A stretch of DNA of 64,000 bases from Caulobacter sp. FWC2 (GTDB taxonomy: Bacteria > Pseudomonadota > Alphaproteobacteria > Caulobacterales > Caulobacteraceae), in contig NZ_PEBF01000001.1 in the NCBI RefSeq assembly GCF_002742625.1, positions 1,302,001-1,366,000 on the forward strand, read 5' to 3'. Both the position numbers and the translations under genes were made by a program. Below the pieces are notes generated by a model that saw only the letters and a list, made by a program, of their open reading frames with translations, did not search any database and had not been told where the DNA came from. This document shows positions 10,201 through 20,794 of this stretch, one piece after another; positions within the stretch are counted from its first letter, which is position 1; each line of letters starts with the position of its first letter.

Positions 10201-10350
10201 GCCGGTGACGATGACTTCCTCGACCTGGGTGGAGGGATCGTTGGTCGTCTTTTGCTGACCCGCCAATCCCTGACTTTGGGCTGGGGCGCCGAGGCCCGCG
10301 ATCCCGATTAGCAGCGCGACGCCCGACGCGCTTGTAAGCCCAATTCTCAT
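7291..10350 (-). CDS. TonB-dependent outer membrane receptor
   Basis: An outer membrane beta-barrel transporter of about 1019 residues, energised by TonB. The start at 10350 is chosen because GGGAGGG lies just upstream and a signal peptide (MRIGLTSASGVALLIG...) begins there; a longer frame to 10395 has neither. The plug domain starts at EEVIVTGSNIRG and carries VLLNGRRM and the NLRGLGADKTLVLLNG region. It ends with the barrel strand GRTIELGVKKAF, with aromatic C-terminus. It has no STN signalling domain. It is read away from the TetR gene, with a palindromic operator 31 bases before its start, so that regulator probably controls it. The substrate is unknown; neighbours suggest an ester or fatty-acyl compound. 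Confidence 0.95.
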   Translation of the reverse strand: MRIGLTSASGVALLIGIAGLGAPAQSQGLAGQQKTTNDPSTQVEEVIVTGSNIRGSALDAALPVEVYSQEQLEKQGSPTALEFAKSLTISGPTTGESYYFGGPALVGSVNYNLRGLGADKTLVLLNGRRMNQNTANVPSIALARTEILKDGAAVIYGADATGGVVNFITRDKFVGMEAQAQYKQIRGSKGDHSVGVMGGIGEDRVNLLVSAEYEHRSRLNTLERDFTKASLTPGAGYNPAPWSTLTNLTGWQPRGPLPAVPTATDTGEWGANLGGIVSDFTPASCAAVGGRMDNAYTCAYNYIPYYRLVENQDTYRLYAQLKAQITDSMKFHMDASYGRVTLPQVMGSPAQPVSRGPALTTGAVNQFYVPISNPFAAEFAAKNGIVGASGFTPITYRLFGHGGNPYYSGGDGFGVADKIDNKVWRVSAGITGDLGDLAPFAKAVGYDFALTYNDAYNYNTHADTIGYRLQEALNGFGGSNCHAVDLDPTRFGTQNAAAAGKNGCQYWNPFSSSFKGQPVRGLANPNYIAGHENPEDLSLWMFDPRAVETKSNNFTADLVFNGLSGLKLPGGEVGWALGAQYRSFESRQIVSSPFNNGTVQCEWPAGTTSANGPGSPNLPANPLPTNDPNFRGCTPDAPGPFVLFAPTLPAQADQSQYSLFGELQIPLFSTVDIQLAARKEKFSNDLGATVYKVSGKWKVLGPLTLRGSYGTNYQTPPLGVTPGAITVAARTYTVAASNWLAAQFVTDANLKPETAKTANIGAIWASRGFRDDHKFRLIVDHFDIRTKDQIGQVADPNQIASLVFNGAGGTITTCDVAKQPLLARITFNTGCAVGMSGVGTFSAVSTRYGNGPGQTTKGFDIQANYGLPIGPGDLDVNLTATRVTELKTGPTPLDGVTISTGDDRLGTLNFATFAQAAPKLRANLGVNYGLGRQNFRLGVNYVSAVVDERAGVQYGENGKAWVTTDFTYRLQLGDDMALTATVANIFDRDPPPAQEEFGYDPWTGNPLGRTIELGVKKAF

Positions 10351-10380
10351 GTGGCGATCCCTCCCGTGGAACGAGTCTCT

Positions 10381-10408
10381 AATGCTCATTCTCACAAGAG
10401 TGAGTATT
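10381..10408. promoter_or_regulatory. Operator 1 of the TetR/ester-catabolism regulon
   Basis: An imperfect palindrome, half-sites CTCAT-N10-GTGAG inside AATGCTCATT...GTGAGTATT. It closely matches the sites at 12662-12689 and 19029-19048. It sits between the receptor gene (minus) and the TetR gene (plus), where it can control both. Confidence 0.75.
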
Positions 10409-10551
10409 GTGGCGCCGCTTCGATCTCGTCAATGATCATTGTTCGCTGACTTCGAGGCGCAGGCTCAGACACGACGATTGCCGTTATGGGAACGATTGAC
10501 AGGGGCGCGCTGCGCCGACTACGCGGCGAACGGTAGGACCAGGAGGACGGT

Positions 10552-11229
10552 TTGGCAGGAGCCACCGCGGAAGAGGCCAGGGAGCGCCCGCGCACCAAGG
10601 CCGAGCAGCGCGCCCAGATGCTGGAGCAGATTCTGGACGCGGCCGAGTACCTGTTCTCGCAGAACGGACTCTATGGCGTGACCCTGCGCGACGTCGCCGT
10701 GCGGGTGGGCATACACACGACGCTGCTGAACTACTACTACAAGGACAAGGCCCACCTGTTCGAAGCGGTGTTCGCGCGGCGGGCCGGCGTCACATCCGGA
10801 CGGCGAATGATCGCCCTGGACCAGTATGAGCAGGCGGTCGGCGACAAGCCCACGGTCGAGGGCGCGCTGCACGCCTTCCTCGATACCGATCTCGATCTCT
10901 ACTACCAGGGCGGCGAGCACTGGATGAACTACGGGGCCTTCTGCGCCCGGGTCAGCAACACGCCCGAGGGCGCGGCGCTGATGGACGAGCACTTCGACCC
11001 CGTCGTCCTGAGGCTGGTCGGCATCCTCAAGCGCGCCCTGCCGGACTATGCCGACGAGGAGATCTTCTGGGGCTACCACTTCGTGTCGGGCGCGCTGATG
11101 AACACCCTGGCGCGGACGGGGCGGATCGATCGGCTGTCGAGCGGCCTCTGCCACTCCGACGACTTTCCGGCGATCAAGAAGCGGATCGCGAGGTTCATGG
11201 CGGCGGGCTTCATCGCCCTCAAGGAATGA
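10552..11229 (+). CDS. TetR-family regulator (first of a sibling pair)
   Basis: A 225-residue TetR repressor. The N-terminal helix-turn-helix covers about 20-65 (ILDAAEYLFSQNGLYGVTLR, then DVAVRVGIHTTLLNYYYKDK); the rest is the ligand-binding, dimerising domain with FWGYHFVSGALMNTLARTGR. It starts at TTG with a strong AGGAGG nearby. It resembles the TetR at 18303 along its whole length (shared [32 protein letters not shown]), so the two are paralogs flanking one catabolic locus. It probably binds the TTCAC-N10-GTGAA palindromes. The ligand may be an acyl-CoA or the transported compound. Confidence 0.93.
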   Translation: MAGATAEEARERPRTKAEQRAQMLEQILDAAEYLFSQNGLYGVTLRDVAVRVGIHTTLLNYYYKDKAHLFEAVFARRAGVTSGRRMIALDQYEQAVGDKPTVEGALHAFLDTDLDLYYQGGEHWMNYGAFCARVSNTPEGAALMDEHFDPVVLRLVGILKRALPDYADEEIFWGYHFVSGALMNTLARTGRIDRLSSGLCHSDDFPAIKKRIARFMAAGFIALKE

Positions 11230-11245
11230 AGCCCGCGCGCGGTTG

Positions 11246-12532
11246 TTAAGCCTGCTCGGCCCTTCGGAAGATCCGGGCCAGCCACAGGAACAGCCCGATC
11301 GCGATCACGTAGAAAGGGACCAAGGTGTAGAGCGCCATCTGCAGCGAGTTGTGCGGGTGGCTGGCTTTGAAGAAATCGCTGGCCGCGCCGACATAGGTGG
11401 GCCCCAGGCCCAGCCCGATGAAGTTCATGACCAGCAGCAGCAAGGCGCCGGACATCACCCGCTGGTCGGGCCTGACCTCTTCCTGGACCAGCGCCACCGA
11501 GGACGACAGGTAGAAGTAGTTGAGGAAGGTCGGGCCGATCAGCAGGGCCAGGGCCAGCGGCCAGGTCGGGGCCCAGACGAAGCCAATATAGAACGGGATC
11601 GCCAGGCTCAGGGAAACGACCGGGGCCATGGCGTAGACGACCTTGGACTTCTTGCGGAAGCGATCGATCACCCGGCCCGAGACGAAGATGCCGGCGCTCA
11701 TGCCGATGCCGACGACGAGGGCGTACCAGACTGCCACTTCGCCGAGCGCCATGCCCTTCTCGCGCATCAGGAACAGGGTGGTGAAGTTGCCCAGGCCATA
11801 GGTGACGAACTGGGTCGCGCCGCTGCCCAGCGCGGCCAGCACCAGGGTCGGGCGCGAGAAGAACATCCTCAGCGTCGACCAGAAGCCAGCCCTGGCGACC
11901 TTGATCTCGGTCCCGTCCAGGCCGCCGCGCGGAGGCTCTTTGACCAGCAGCGGCAGCACCACGGCGGCGACCAGGCCGACGACGCCCAGGATCACGAAGG
12001 CGTAGCGCCAGTTGAACGCCGCCGCGATCGCCGCGCCGAACGCGATGCCCAGCGCCGCGCCGACGGGCGGGCCGAGGTTGTAGATCCCCAGCGCCGTGCC
12101 GCGTCGGCTGGCCGGGAAGTAGTCGGAGATGATCGCGTAGGAGGGCGGCACCCCGCCGGCCTCGCCGAAGCCGACCGTCATCCGCGCGACGGCGAACTCA
12201 CCATAGCCGCGTGACAGGCCGCAGGCGACGGTCGCCGCGCTCCAGACGCCGCAGGCCAGGGACAGCACCGCCACGCGGTTGGTGCGGTCGGCCAGCCAAC
12301 CGACCGGAATGGCGATAAAGCAGTAGAACATCGCGAAATAGAGGCCGCCGATCAGGCCCAGCTGGCTGTCGCTGACATGCAGTGTGTCCTGGATCGGCTT
12401 GGCCAGGATCGACATCAACTGGCGGTCAAGGAAGTTCAGTACATAGACGAACCACAACATGCCCAGCACCAGCCAGGCGCGGCCGCCGACGGGGGCGTGG
12501 GTCGCGTTCGACGAGAGAGCGGGGGCGTTCAT
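11246..12532 (-). CDS. MFS transporter (spinster-like / sugar phosphate-type superfamily member)
   Basis: A major facilitator of about 428 residues with 12 predicted membrane helices. Recognisable features are NFLDRQLMSILAKPI at the first helix, the loop motif GWLADRTNRV, and RMTVGFGEAGGVPPSYAIIS, typical of the spinster-like group. The start at 12532 is chosen because the preceding in-frame stretch is hydrophilic and unlike the family. Its upstream region carries operator 2, shared with the divergent TonB receptor, so outer- and inner-membrane uptake of the same compound are probably co-regulated. The substrate is unknown. Confidence 0.92.
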   Translation of the reverse strand: MNAPALSSNATHAPVGGRAWLVLGMLWFVYVLNFLDRQLMSILAKPIQDTLHVSDSQLGLIGGLYFAMFYCFIAIPVGWLADRTNRVAVLSLACGVWSAATVACGLSRGYGEFAVARMTVGFGEAGGVPPSYAIISDYFPASRRGTALGIYNLGPPVGAALGIAFGAAIAAAFNWRYAFVILGVVGLVAAVVLPLLVKEPPRGGLDGTEIKVARAGFWSTLRMFFSRPTLVLAALGSGATQFVTYGLGNFTTLFLMREKGMALGEVAVWYALVVGIGMSAGIFVSGRVIDRFRKKSKVVYAMAPVVSLSLAIPFYIGFVWAPTWPLALALLIGPTFLNYFYLSSSVALVQEEVRPDQRVMSGALLLLVMNFIGLGLGPTYVGAASDFFKASHPHNSLQMALYTLVPFYVIAIGLFLWLARIFRRAEQA

Positions 12533-12661
12533 CGAGCGGCCGTCCGGGCGTGCGGACAGGGCCGCGGCGTCATCGCGCGCGTGGTCTTCAAGGCATCCTC
12601 CCAGCGGCCGTTCTTGAGCTTGGCCTGTTTCGGAGCATGCGCCCAACTTCGAAGCCTCGTC

Positions 12662-12689
12662 AATGTTCACGCTCGAGAGAGTGAATATT
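12662..12689. promoter_or_regulatory. Operator 2 of the TetR/ester-catabolism regulon
   Basis: A palindrome with half-sites TTCAC-N10-GTGAA inside AATGTTCACG...GTGAATATT. It matches operator 1 in sequence and spacing. It lies in the divergent gap between the MFS gene (minus) and the TonB receptor (plus). Confidence 0.78.
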
Positions 12690-12770
12690 GACAGCGGCCC
12701 GGATCTCGCTCACCGTGCGCCCATAAACGTCGACGCAAAAACGATCGACGCTCGTTCGGGGAGGAACGAC

Positions 12771-15032
12771 ATGAAGGCTTGTCTGCTGGCGTCGGCATGC
12801 GCCGTCGCGCTCGTATCATTCGCCACACAGGCCGCAGCCCAGGCGGCCGCTGACAATCAGGGGAGGGGCGACGCCGCATTGGTCGGAGAAGTCATCGTCA
12901 CCTCGACCCGCCGTCCCGAAAAGCTACAGGACGTGCCGCTCAGCGTCACCGCCTTCGACCAGAAGGAGCTGACCGCCAAGGGCATTGTCGGCTTCGAAGG
13001 CCTGGCTCGCCAGACGCCGGGCGTGGTGCTGAACCGCGCCACTGCCAACTTCAACAACTTCACCGCCCGGGGCATCGCCACCAACGGCTACGGCGCCAAC
13101 CTGCAGAGCACGGTCGCCGTCTATGTGGATGAGCTGCCGATCTCGACGATCGGCAACACCACGGTGCTGGATCCCAACCTGTTCGACGTCGAGCGGGTCG
13201 AGTTCCTGCGCGGTCCCCAGGGCACGCTGTTCGGCTCGGGTTCGCTGTCGGGCGCGCTGCGCATCCTGACCAAGGCGCCGAACCTGTCGAGCCGCGAGGG
13301 CGCGGCCCTGGTTGATTTCGGCCTGACCGGCTCTGACTCGCTGCGCCAGCGCTACAACGGCATGCTCAACATGCCGATCATCCAGGACAAGCTGGCCCTG
13401 CGCGTGGTCGGCTTCTACCGGCACGAGGAAGGCTATCTCGATAACCTCGGCACCGGCGTCCACAACTCCAATACCCTGGTCGACTGGGGCGGTCGCGCGA
13501 CGCTGCTGTGGAAGCCCAACGACCGCCTGTCGGTGAAGGCGCTGTTCTCCTACGAGGACAGCAACCCCAAGGACTCGTCGATGGTCAATCCGGCCCTGGG
13601 TCGGAACAAGCGGATCTCGGACCGGCCGGACCAGTTCGTCGGCGAGATGCGCAGCCACAATGTCACGATCGACTACCAGTTCGACGGCGCGCACTTCACC
13701 AGTTCGTCGACCTATTCGAAGTTCGACCAGAAATTCTATGTCGACCTGGCCGGCACGTTCAAACAGGCGATCGCCTTCGCCCTGGACGCCGGGGGCTTCC
13801 AGAAGACCTTCGTCGAGGAGGCGCGGCTGGCGTCGGATCCGGGCGGCAAGCTCGACTGGGTAATCGGCGGCTTCTATCTCGATCGCCGCCTGGACGTGGA
13901 CTACTTCTACCGCTCCAGCCCGGCCTTTCTGGCCTCGCACGGCATTACCGGCCTGCCGGACGAGTACTACCAGCGCCAGTACACCCACATAAATTCGCAG
14001 GAAAAGGCCGCCTTCGGCCAGCTGACCTACCACTTCAACGACAAGGTCTGGCTGACCGGCGGGATGCGTTACGGTCGGGTCGAGGCCCAGGGCTTCACCG
14101 AGGCCGGCGGCTACAGCAGCGCCTATCTGACCAACGCCCTGTTCGGCATCCGCGGGCCGTTGACCCTGACCCCGTTCGCGGCGGCCAGCGGCGTCAAGGC
14201 GACCGGCAGCAAGCCCTCGTTCAAGGTTAGCCTGTCGTACAAGCCGTCGCCCACCCTGACGACCTACGCCACGGTGTCGACCGGTTTCCGCACCCCGGTG
14301 GTCAACGCCTTCGCCGGGCGGCCCAGCCTGGTCAATTCCAGCGACCTGATCATCCCGAACGGCGCTTCGTCGGACGACCTGACCAACTACGAGGTCGGGG
14401 CCAAGGGCCGGTTCCTGAACGGTCTGGTCTCGGCCAATCTCGCCGTCTACCTGATCGACTGGAGCAACATCCAGGTCCAGGCCAATCGCGTCTCCGACAG
14501 CGTCCAGTTCGCCACCAACATCGGCGCGGCGCGCAGCAAGGGGATCGAGCTGGAGCTGCTGGCCTTCCCGGCCAAGGGCCTGACCATCGGCCTGAACGGC
14601 TCGTTGAACGACGCCAAGGTCACCGAGCTGACCCCGGCCGAGGCGGCGATCTCCGGCGCGGTGGTCGGCGCGCGCCTGGCCTCGCCCAAGGTGCAGGGCT
14701 CGCTGTTCGTCAACTATGGCTGGGACGTGACTCCGAAGGCCAAGGCCAACCTGTCGGTCGTGCTGCAGCACGTCGGCTCGTATCCGGGCTCGTTCCAGCA
14801 CGTGCCGGGCCAGCCCAGCGTGACCAGCGCGACCTACGGCTTCACGGAAGCGTATCAGAACGTCAACGCCACCTTCGCCGTGGCCATGGGCGACACCACG
14901 ATTGGGGCCTATGTCGAGAACCTCTTCGACGACCACTCGATCACCTACGTCCACCCCGAGGCCTTCATCGCCAGCCGGTTCGCCACCATGCGGCCGCGCA
15001 CGGCCGGCGTGCGGCTGGGCTATGCGTTCTAG
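12771..15032 (+). CDS. TonB-dependent outer membrane receptor
   Basis: A TonB receptor of about 753 residues. The ATG at 12771 follows GGGAGGAACGAC and opens a signal peptide (MKACLLASACAVALVSFATQ). The TonB box/plug starts at VGEVIVTSTRRPEKLQDVPL, with the plug motif VEFLRGPQGTLFGSGSLSGA. The barrel ends GVRLGYAF. It has no STN domain. Three bases later the esterase gene begins, so receptor, esterase and acyl-CoA ligase form an operon. This suggests uptake of an ester that is hydrolysed in the periplasm or cytoplasm and then CoA-activated. Confidence 0.95.
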   Translation: MKACLLASACAVALVSFATQAAAQAAADNQGRGDAALVGEVIVTSTRRPEKLQDVPLSVTAFDQKELTAKGIVGFEGLARQTPGVVLNRATANFNNFTARGIATNGYGANLQSTVAVYVDELPISTIGNTTVLDPNLFDVERVEFLRGPQGTLFGSGSLSGALRILTKAPNLSSREGAALVDFGLTGSDSLRQRYNGMLNMPIIQDKLALRVVGFYRHEEGYLDNLGTGVHNSNTLVDWGGRATLLWKPNDRLSVKALFSYEDSNPKDSSMVNPALGRNKRISDRPDQFVGEMRSHNVTIDYQFDGAHFTSSSTYSKFDQKFYVDLAGTFKQAIAFALDAGGFQKTFVEEARLASDPGGKLDWVIGGFYLDRRLDVDYFYRSSPAFLASHGITGLPDEYYQRQYTHINSQEKAAFGQLTYHFNDKVWLTGGMRYGRVEAQGFTEAGGYSSAYLTNALFGIRGPLTLTPFAAASGVKATGSKPSFKVSLSYKPSPTLTTYATVSTGFRTPVVNAFAGRPSLVNSSDLIIPNGASSDDLTNYEVGAKGRFLNGLVSANLAVYLIDWSNIQVQANRVSDSVQFATNIGAARSKGIELELLAFPAKGLTIGLNGSLNDAKVTELTPAEAAISGAVVGARLASPKVQGSLFVNYGWDVTPKAKANLSVVLQHVGSYPGSFQHVPGQPSVTSATYGFTEAYQNVNATFAVAMGDTTIGAYVENLFDDHSITYVHPEAFIASRFATMRPRTAGVRLGYAF

Positions 15033-15041
15033 GGGATGGCG

Positions 15042-16690
15042 ATGAGCAGCTTGCGCAAGCGTCTTCTCATGTCGGCCCTTGCGGCCCTGGCGATGGCTCC
15101 GGCCGTCGCCAGGGCCGAGGCTCCTGTCGTCAAGGCGCCCATAGTCAAGGTTGGGGCCGGCGCCGTTCGAGGCGCCGCCCAGGATGGCCTTGCGGTGTTC
15201 AAGGGCATCCCCTACGCCGCGCCGCCGGTCGGCGCGCTGCGCTGGAAGCCGCCCGTCGCGCCGGCGACCTGGAGCGGCGTCCGCGACGCTCTCGACTTCG
15301 GCCCGTCCTGCCTTCAGCCCAAGCCGCGCCCGGGCAGCATCTACGCCTCGCCCTTGAAGAGCTTCAGCGAGGACTGCCTGTCGCTGAACGTCTGGACGCC
15401 CACGAAGGCGAAGAAGGCGCCGGTGCTGGTCTGGATCCACGGCGGCTCGCTGATCGGCGGCTCCAGCGCCGAGGGCATGTATGACGGCGCGGCCCTGGCC
15501 AGGCGCGGGATCGTGGTCGTCTCGATCAACTACCGCCTCGGCGTGCTGGGCTACTTGGCCCATCCCGAGCTCAGCGCGGAATCGCCCGACCATGTGTCCG
15601 GCAACTACGGCCTGTTGGACCAGATCGCGGCGCTCAAGTGGGTGCGGACCAACATCGCCGCCTTCGGGGGCGATCCGGCCAATGTCACCATCGCGGGCGA
15701 GTCCGCGGGAGGCTTGAGCGTCATGTACCTGATGGCCTCGCCGCCGGCCCGGGGGCTGTTCAACAAGGCCATCGCCCAGAGCGCCTACATGGTCTCGACG
15801 CCGGACCTGCGCGAGCCCAAGTACGGCCACATCCCGGCCGAGACCATGGGCGCGGCCACCGCCGCCAAGCTGGGCGCCAAGTCCCTCGCCGACCTGCGGG
15901 CCATGGACGCCGAGACCCTGACCACCGGCGCCCTGATGGCCGGCTTCCAGACCTTCGGGGCGGTGGACGGCAAGCTGCTGCCCAGGCAACTGGTCGACAC
16001 CTTCGACGCGGGCGAGCAGGCCCATGTGCCGATCCTGGCCGGCTTCAACAGCGGAGAGATCCGCTCGCTGCGCATCCTGGCCCCGCCGCCTCCGGCCGAT
16101 GCGGCGGCCTATGAGACGGAAATCCGGGCGCGCTACGGCGACCTGGCGGACGATTTCCTCAAGCTCTATCCGTCCAGCGATGTCCCGGAGAGCGTGCTGC
16201 TGACCACCCGCGACGCGCTCTATGGCTGGACCGCCGAGCGTCTCGTGGCCAAGCAGACCGCCGCCGGGCAAGCGGGCTATTTCTACCTGTTCGACCACGG
16301 CTATCCGGCCGCGGAGACGGCGGGTCTGCACGGCTTCCACGCCAGCGAGCTGCCCTATGTCTTCGACACCGCCAAGGGCACGCCGCCGGCCTGGCCGAAG
16401 AACCCGGAAACCCCCGAGGAAGCCAGGTTGACGGCTGCCATGGGCGACTACTGGGCCTCGTTCGCCAAGGACGGCGGGCCCAAGGCCGCCGGCCAGCCAG
16501 ATTGGAAGGCGTACGGGGCCGAGCGCGCCTACATGGCCTTCGTCGCGGGACCCCAGCCGGGCGTGCATCTGCGCCCCGGCATGTACGAACTGAACGAGGC
16601 GGTGATGTGCCGCCGACGCGCCCGGGGCGACACGCCCTGGAACTGGAATGTCGGCGTCGTCGCGCCGCCGCTTCCGCCTGGAGTGCCTCA

Positions 16691-16700
<10 letters not shown>
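15042..16700 (+). CDS. Carboxylesterase family (type B) hydrolase, exported
   Basis: A 552-residue alpha/beta-hydrolase of the type-B carboxylesterase family. An N-terminal signal peptide (MSSLRKRLLMSALAALAM...) predicts export. The oxyanion HGGS in WIHGGSLIGG, nucleophile GESAGG (Ser about 221), an acidic residue in FNSGEIR and catalytic His in GFHASELPYVF are all visible. There are two close ATGs (15036, 15042). The second is better placed behind AGGGG. It ends inside the start of the acyl-CoA ligase gene (10-base overlap). It probably cleaves the imported ester. Confidence 0.94.
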
Positions 16701-18253
<1,553 letters not shown>

Positions 18254-18302
18254 CGCCTCATTCGTCCACGCCTCTCGCCCCAACGCCAGAAAGTCCCGCT
18301 CA

Positions 18303-18992
18303 GTGTCCGAAGCCGCCCCGACCCGTCGACGCACCACCAAGGCCGAACAGCGCGCCGAGAAGATGGAGCAGATCCTCGACGCGGCCGAGGCGCTGTTTTC
18401 GAAACACGGGCTTTATGGCGTCACCCTGAAGGACGTGGCCAAGCAGGTCGGCGTGCACCACACGCTGATGAACTACTATTTCGACGACAAGAAAGCCCTG
18501 TTCGACGCGGTCTTCGCGCGCCGGGCTGTGGTGACCAGCGAGCGCCGGATGCGGGCGCTGGAGGCCTATGAAGCGGCCTCGGCCGGCAAGCCGACGGTGG
18601 AGGGCGCTCTCCGTGCGTTCCTGGACACCGACCTTGATCTTTACATCGAGGGTGGGGAGGGCTGGAAGAACTACGCCGCCCTCGGCGCCCAGGTCGCCAA
18701 CACGCCCGCATGGGGCGCGGACCTGATGGACGAGCATTTCGACCCTGTGGTGCTGCGCCTGATCGACCTGCTGAAGAAGGCCCTGCCGGACTGTCCGGAG
18801 GCCGACATCTTCTGGGGCTACCATTTCGTGACGGGGGCCCTGATGCTGACCCTGGCCCGCACGGGCCGGATCGACAAGCTTTCGGGCGGGGTCTGCAAGT
18901 CCGACGACTTCCACGCCGTGAAGGAACGGATGGCCGCGTTCATGGCCGCTGGCTTCATCGCGGCCTGCGAACGGCGCAAACCGCAGACCTAG
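18303..18992 (+). CDS. TetR-family regulator (second of a sibling pair)
   Basis: A 229-residue TetR repressor starting at GTG. The helix-turn-helix covers about 22-70 ([20 protein letters not shown]), with a ligand domain containing [20 protein letters not shown]. It is a close paralog of the regulator at 10552. It follows the acyl-CoA ligase by 49 bases and precedes the SDR gene, whose promoter carries a palindrome of the same type. Whether both regulators share the three sites or divide them cannot be told. Confidence 0.93.
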   Translation: MSEAAPTRRRTTKAEQRAEKMEQILDAAEALFSKHGLYGVTLKDVAKQVGVHHTLMNYYFDDKKALFDAVFARRAVVTSERRMRALEAYEAASAGKPTVEGALRAFLDTDLDLYIEGGEGWKNYAALGAQVANTPAWGADLMDEHFDPVVLRLIDLLKKALPDCPEADIFWGYHFVTGALMLTLARTGRIDKLSGGVCKSDDFHAVKERMAAFMAAGFIAACERRKPQT

Positions 18993-19028
18993 TGGCCGCC
19001 GTCATCCGGGATCAATCCGTCAAAGAAA

Positions 19029-19048
19029 TTCACTAATAGTCTAGTGAG
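19029..19048. promoter_or_regulatory. Operator 3 of the TetR/ester-catabolism regulon
   Basis: TTCAC-N10-GTGAG, the same half-sites and spacing as the sites at 10381 and 12662, although the flanks are less conserved. It lies 13 bases upstream of the SDR start codon. Confidence 0.6.
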
Positions 19049-19060
19049 CAAGGGGGTTCT

Positions 19061-19954
19061 ATGATGCTGCAAGGACGCGTCGCGATCGTCACGGGCGCTG
19101 GCGGGGGCCTGGGCCGCACCCACGCGCTGTATCTGGCCGGGCACGGCGCCAAGGTGGTCGTCAACGACCTGGGCCAGGAGGCCGCCGACCGCGTGGCCGC
19201 CGAGATCGTCGCCCAGGGCGGCGAGGCCTTCGGCGTCGCCGCCTCGGTCACCGATGAGGCCGCCGTCAACGCCATGGTCGAGCTGGTTGTGGCCCGCTGG
19301 GGGCGGATCGACATCCTGATCAGCAACGCCGGCATCCTGCGCGACAAGACCTTCGCCAAGATGAGCCTCGACGACTTCCGCCTGGTGGTCGACGTCCACC
19401 TGATGGGCGCGGCGGTCTGCGCAAAGGCCGTGTGGGGCCTCATGCGCGAGCAGGGCCATGGCCGTATCGTCATGACCACCTCGTCGTCGGGTCTCTACGG
19501 CAATTTCGGCCAAGCCAACTACGGCGCGGCCAAGATGGCGCTGGTCGGGCTGATGCAGACCCTGGCCATCGAGGGCGAGAAGTACAATGTCCGGGTCAAC
19601 TGCCTGGCCCCGACGGCGGCCACGGGCATGACCGAGGGCGTGCTGTCGGCCGAGAGCCTAGCCTTGCTCGATCCCGCCTTCGTCAGCCCGGGCCTGCTGG
19701 CCCTGGTCCAGGACGACGCCCCGACCCGCACGATCCTGTGCGCCGGCGCCGGCCACTTCGCCACCGCCAACATCACCCTGACCAACGGCCGCTACATAGG
19801 CGGCGGCGCGGACGCCAGCGAGCAGGTGATCCGCCAGTGGGACGGCGTCAGCGACCGCGCGGGCGAGATCGTCCCGGCCTACGGCTTCACCCAGGCCGAA
19901 CGCGAGGTCGCCAGCGCGGGCCTGATGGCCAAGGTCGCTGGAGGTCGCGCGTGA
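19061..19954 (+). CDS. SDR-family oxidoreductase ((3R)-hydroxyacyl-CoA dehydrogenase type)
   Basis: A 297-residue short-chain dehydrogenase. The cofactor motif is TGAGGGLGRTHALYLA, followed by VVVNDLG, which suggests NAD preference. NAG is in ISNAGILRD, and the catalytic Ser and YxxxK are in TTSSSGLYG and NYGAAK. The VVVNDLG pattern and the length of about 300 are those of the hydroxyacyl-CoA dehydrogenase domain of multifunctional beta-oxidation enzymes. The context (acyl-CoA ligase, TetR pair) supports a role in acyl-CoA oxidation. ATG at 19061 or 19064, with GGGGG upstream. Confidence 0.92.
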   Translation: MMLQGRVAIVTGAGGGLGRTHALYLAGHGAKVVVNDLGQEAADRVAAEIVAQGGEAFGVAASVTDEAAVNAMVELVVARWGRIDILISNAGILRDKTFAKMSLDDFRLVVDVHLMGAAVCAKAVWGLMREQGHGRIVMTTSSSGLYGNFGQANYGAAKMALVGLMQTLAIEGEKYNVRVNCLAPTAATGMTEGVLSAESLALLDPAFVSPGLLALVQDDAPTRTILCAGAGHFATANITLTNGRYIGGGADASEQVIRQWDGVSDRAGEIVPAYGFTQAEREVASAGLMAKVAGGRA

Positions 19955-19965
19955 CGCGCCAGGCC

Positions 19966-20052
19966 GTCCTCGCCCTTCGACACGCTCAGGGTGAGGACTA
20001 TTGCCAGCGTCTGAGTAAAAACCTCATCCTGAGCTTGTCGAAGGACGAGGTT
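19966..20052. repeat. Intergenic inverted-repeat element (CCTTCGACA type)
   Basis: Two arms (19966-19998 and 20020-20052) are inverted versions of each other, built on CCTTCGACACGCTCAGGGTGA and its complement. The second arm reads CCTGAGCTTGTCGAAGGA. This is a widespread alphaproteobacterial short repeat. It sits between the convergent SDR and TetR genes and could act as a two-way terminator. Confidence 0.7.
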
Positions 20053-20060
20053 TCGCCCCC

Positions 20061-20687
20061 TCAGTCCTTGGTCCCGAACGCCGCCAGGAACGTCGCGACC
20101 GCCGCGCCGACCTCGGCGTCCACTTCGGCGGCGCTGGGTTCCCCGACATAGTTGACCAGCCGGGCCTTCAGCAGGCGGTTCTGACAGAGGCCGATGAACT
20201 GGTGGGCCGCGGCCAGCGGGTCCTCGGCGTGGATGCGGCCGTCGGCCTTGGCCCGCGCCAGAAAGTCGCCCAGGATCTGCGCGCCGCGCATCGGCCCGGC
20301 CTCATAGAAGGCGCGGCCCAGGTCCGGCGTGCGCTCAGCGGCGGCGGTGATCAGCCGGAAGTGGCGCATGTTGCGGTCGGACAGCACGTTGGTCAGGTAG
20401 CGCCGGCCGACCTGAGTGAGCGTGGTTTTCAGGTCGCCGCCGTCGTCCAGCAAACTGAACATCGCCCCGCTCTGCCAGGTGCAATAGCGCTCGATATGAG
20501 CCTGGAAGATCTCTTCCTTGCTCTTGAAGTAGTTGTAGAGCGTGCTCTTGGAGCCGCCGACCTTCGACGCGATGGTCGACATCGAGGCGGAGTCGTAACC
20601 CTCGGCCAGAAACACCTCGGCGGCGATGTCGAGGATCGCCTCGCGGCGGGCGTCACGGTCCAGGCGGGGCTTGGTCTCGGGCAGCAT
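20061..20687 (-). CDS. TetR-family repressor of the adjacent efflux operon
   Basis: A 208-residue TetR regulator. The helix-turn-helix is at about 17-62 (ILDIAAEVFLAEGYDSASMS, SKSTLYNYFKSKEEIF), and the C-terminal domain is of the efflux-regulator type. It is divergent from the efflux operon, and two near-identical palindromes lie in the shared 107-base gap. It is therefore probably an autoregulated repressor, relieved by an exported compound. It is not a close relative of the other two TetR proteins here. Confidence 0.93.
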   Translation of the reverse strand: MLPETKPRLDRDARREAILDIAAEVFLAEGYDSASMSTIASKVGGSKSTLYNYFKSKEEIFQAHIERYCTWQSGAMFSLLDDGGDLKTTLTQVGRRYLTNVLSDRNMRHFRLITAAAERTPDLGRAFYEAGPMRGAQILGDFLARAKADGRIHAEDPLAAAHQFIGLCQNRLLKARLVNYVGEPSAAEVDAEVGAAVATFLAAFGTKD

Positions 20688-20697
20688 ATCTTTTTCC

Positions 20698-20776
20698 GAC
20701 CGTACCGTACGGTCGCCTTGACTATAGCGCAGCTGACGCCTAATTGCACGGCACCATATGACTATACCGTACGGTC
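20698..20776. promoter_or_regulatory. Divergent promoter region with two TetR operators
   Basis: Operator A (20698-20714) is a perfect palindrome, GACCGTACCGTACGGTC. Operator B (20760-20776) is GACTATACCGTACGGTC, with one arm degenerate. Between them lies a candidate promoter for the efflux operon, TTGACT (20718-20723), 17 bases, TAATTG (20741-20746). Its predicted start falls just before operator B. Confidence 0.8.
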
Positions 20777-20794
20777 ACATCAAGGCGCCTGTCC

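Noticed and set aside
19061..19954. 3-oxoacyl-ACP reductase FabG
   Set aside because: The VVVNDLG motif, the length near 300 and the acyl-CoA context favour a hydroxyacyl-CoA dehydrogenase-type SDR, although substrate remains unproven.
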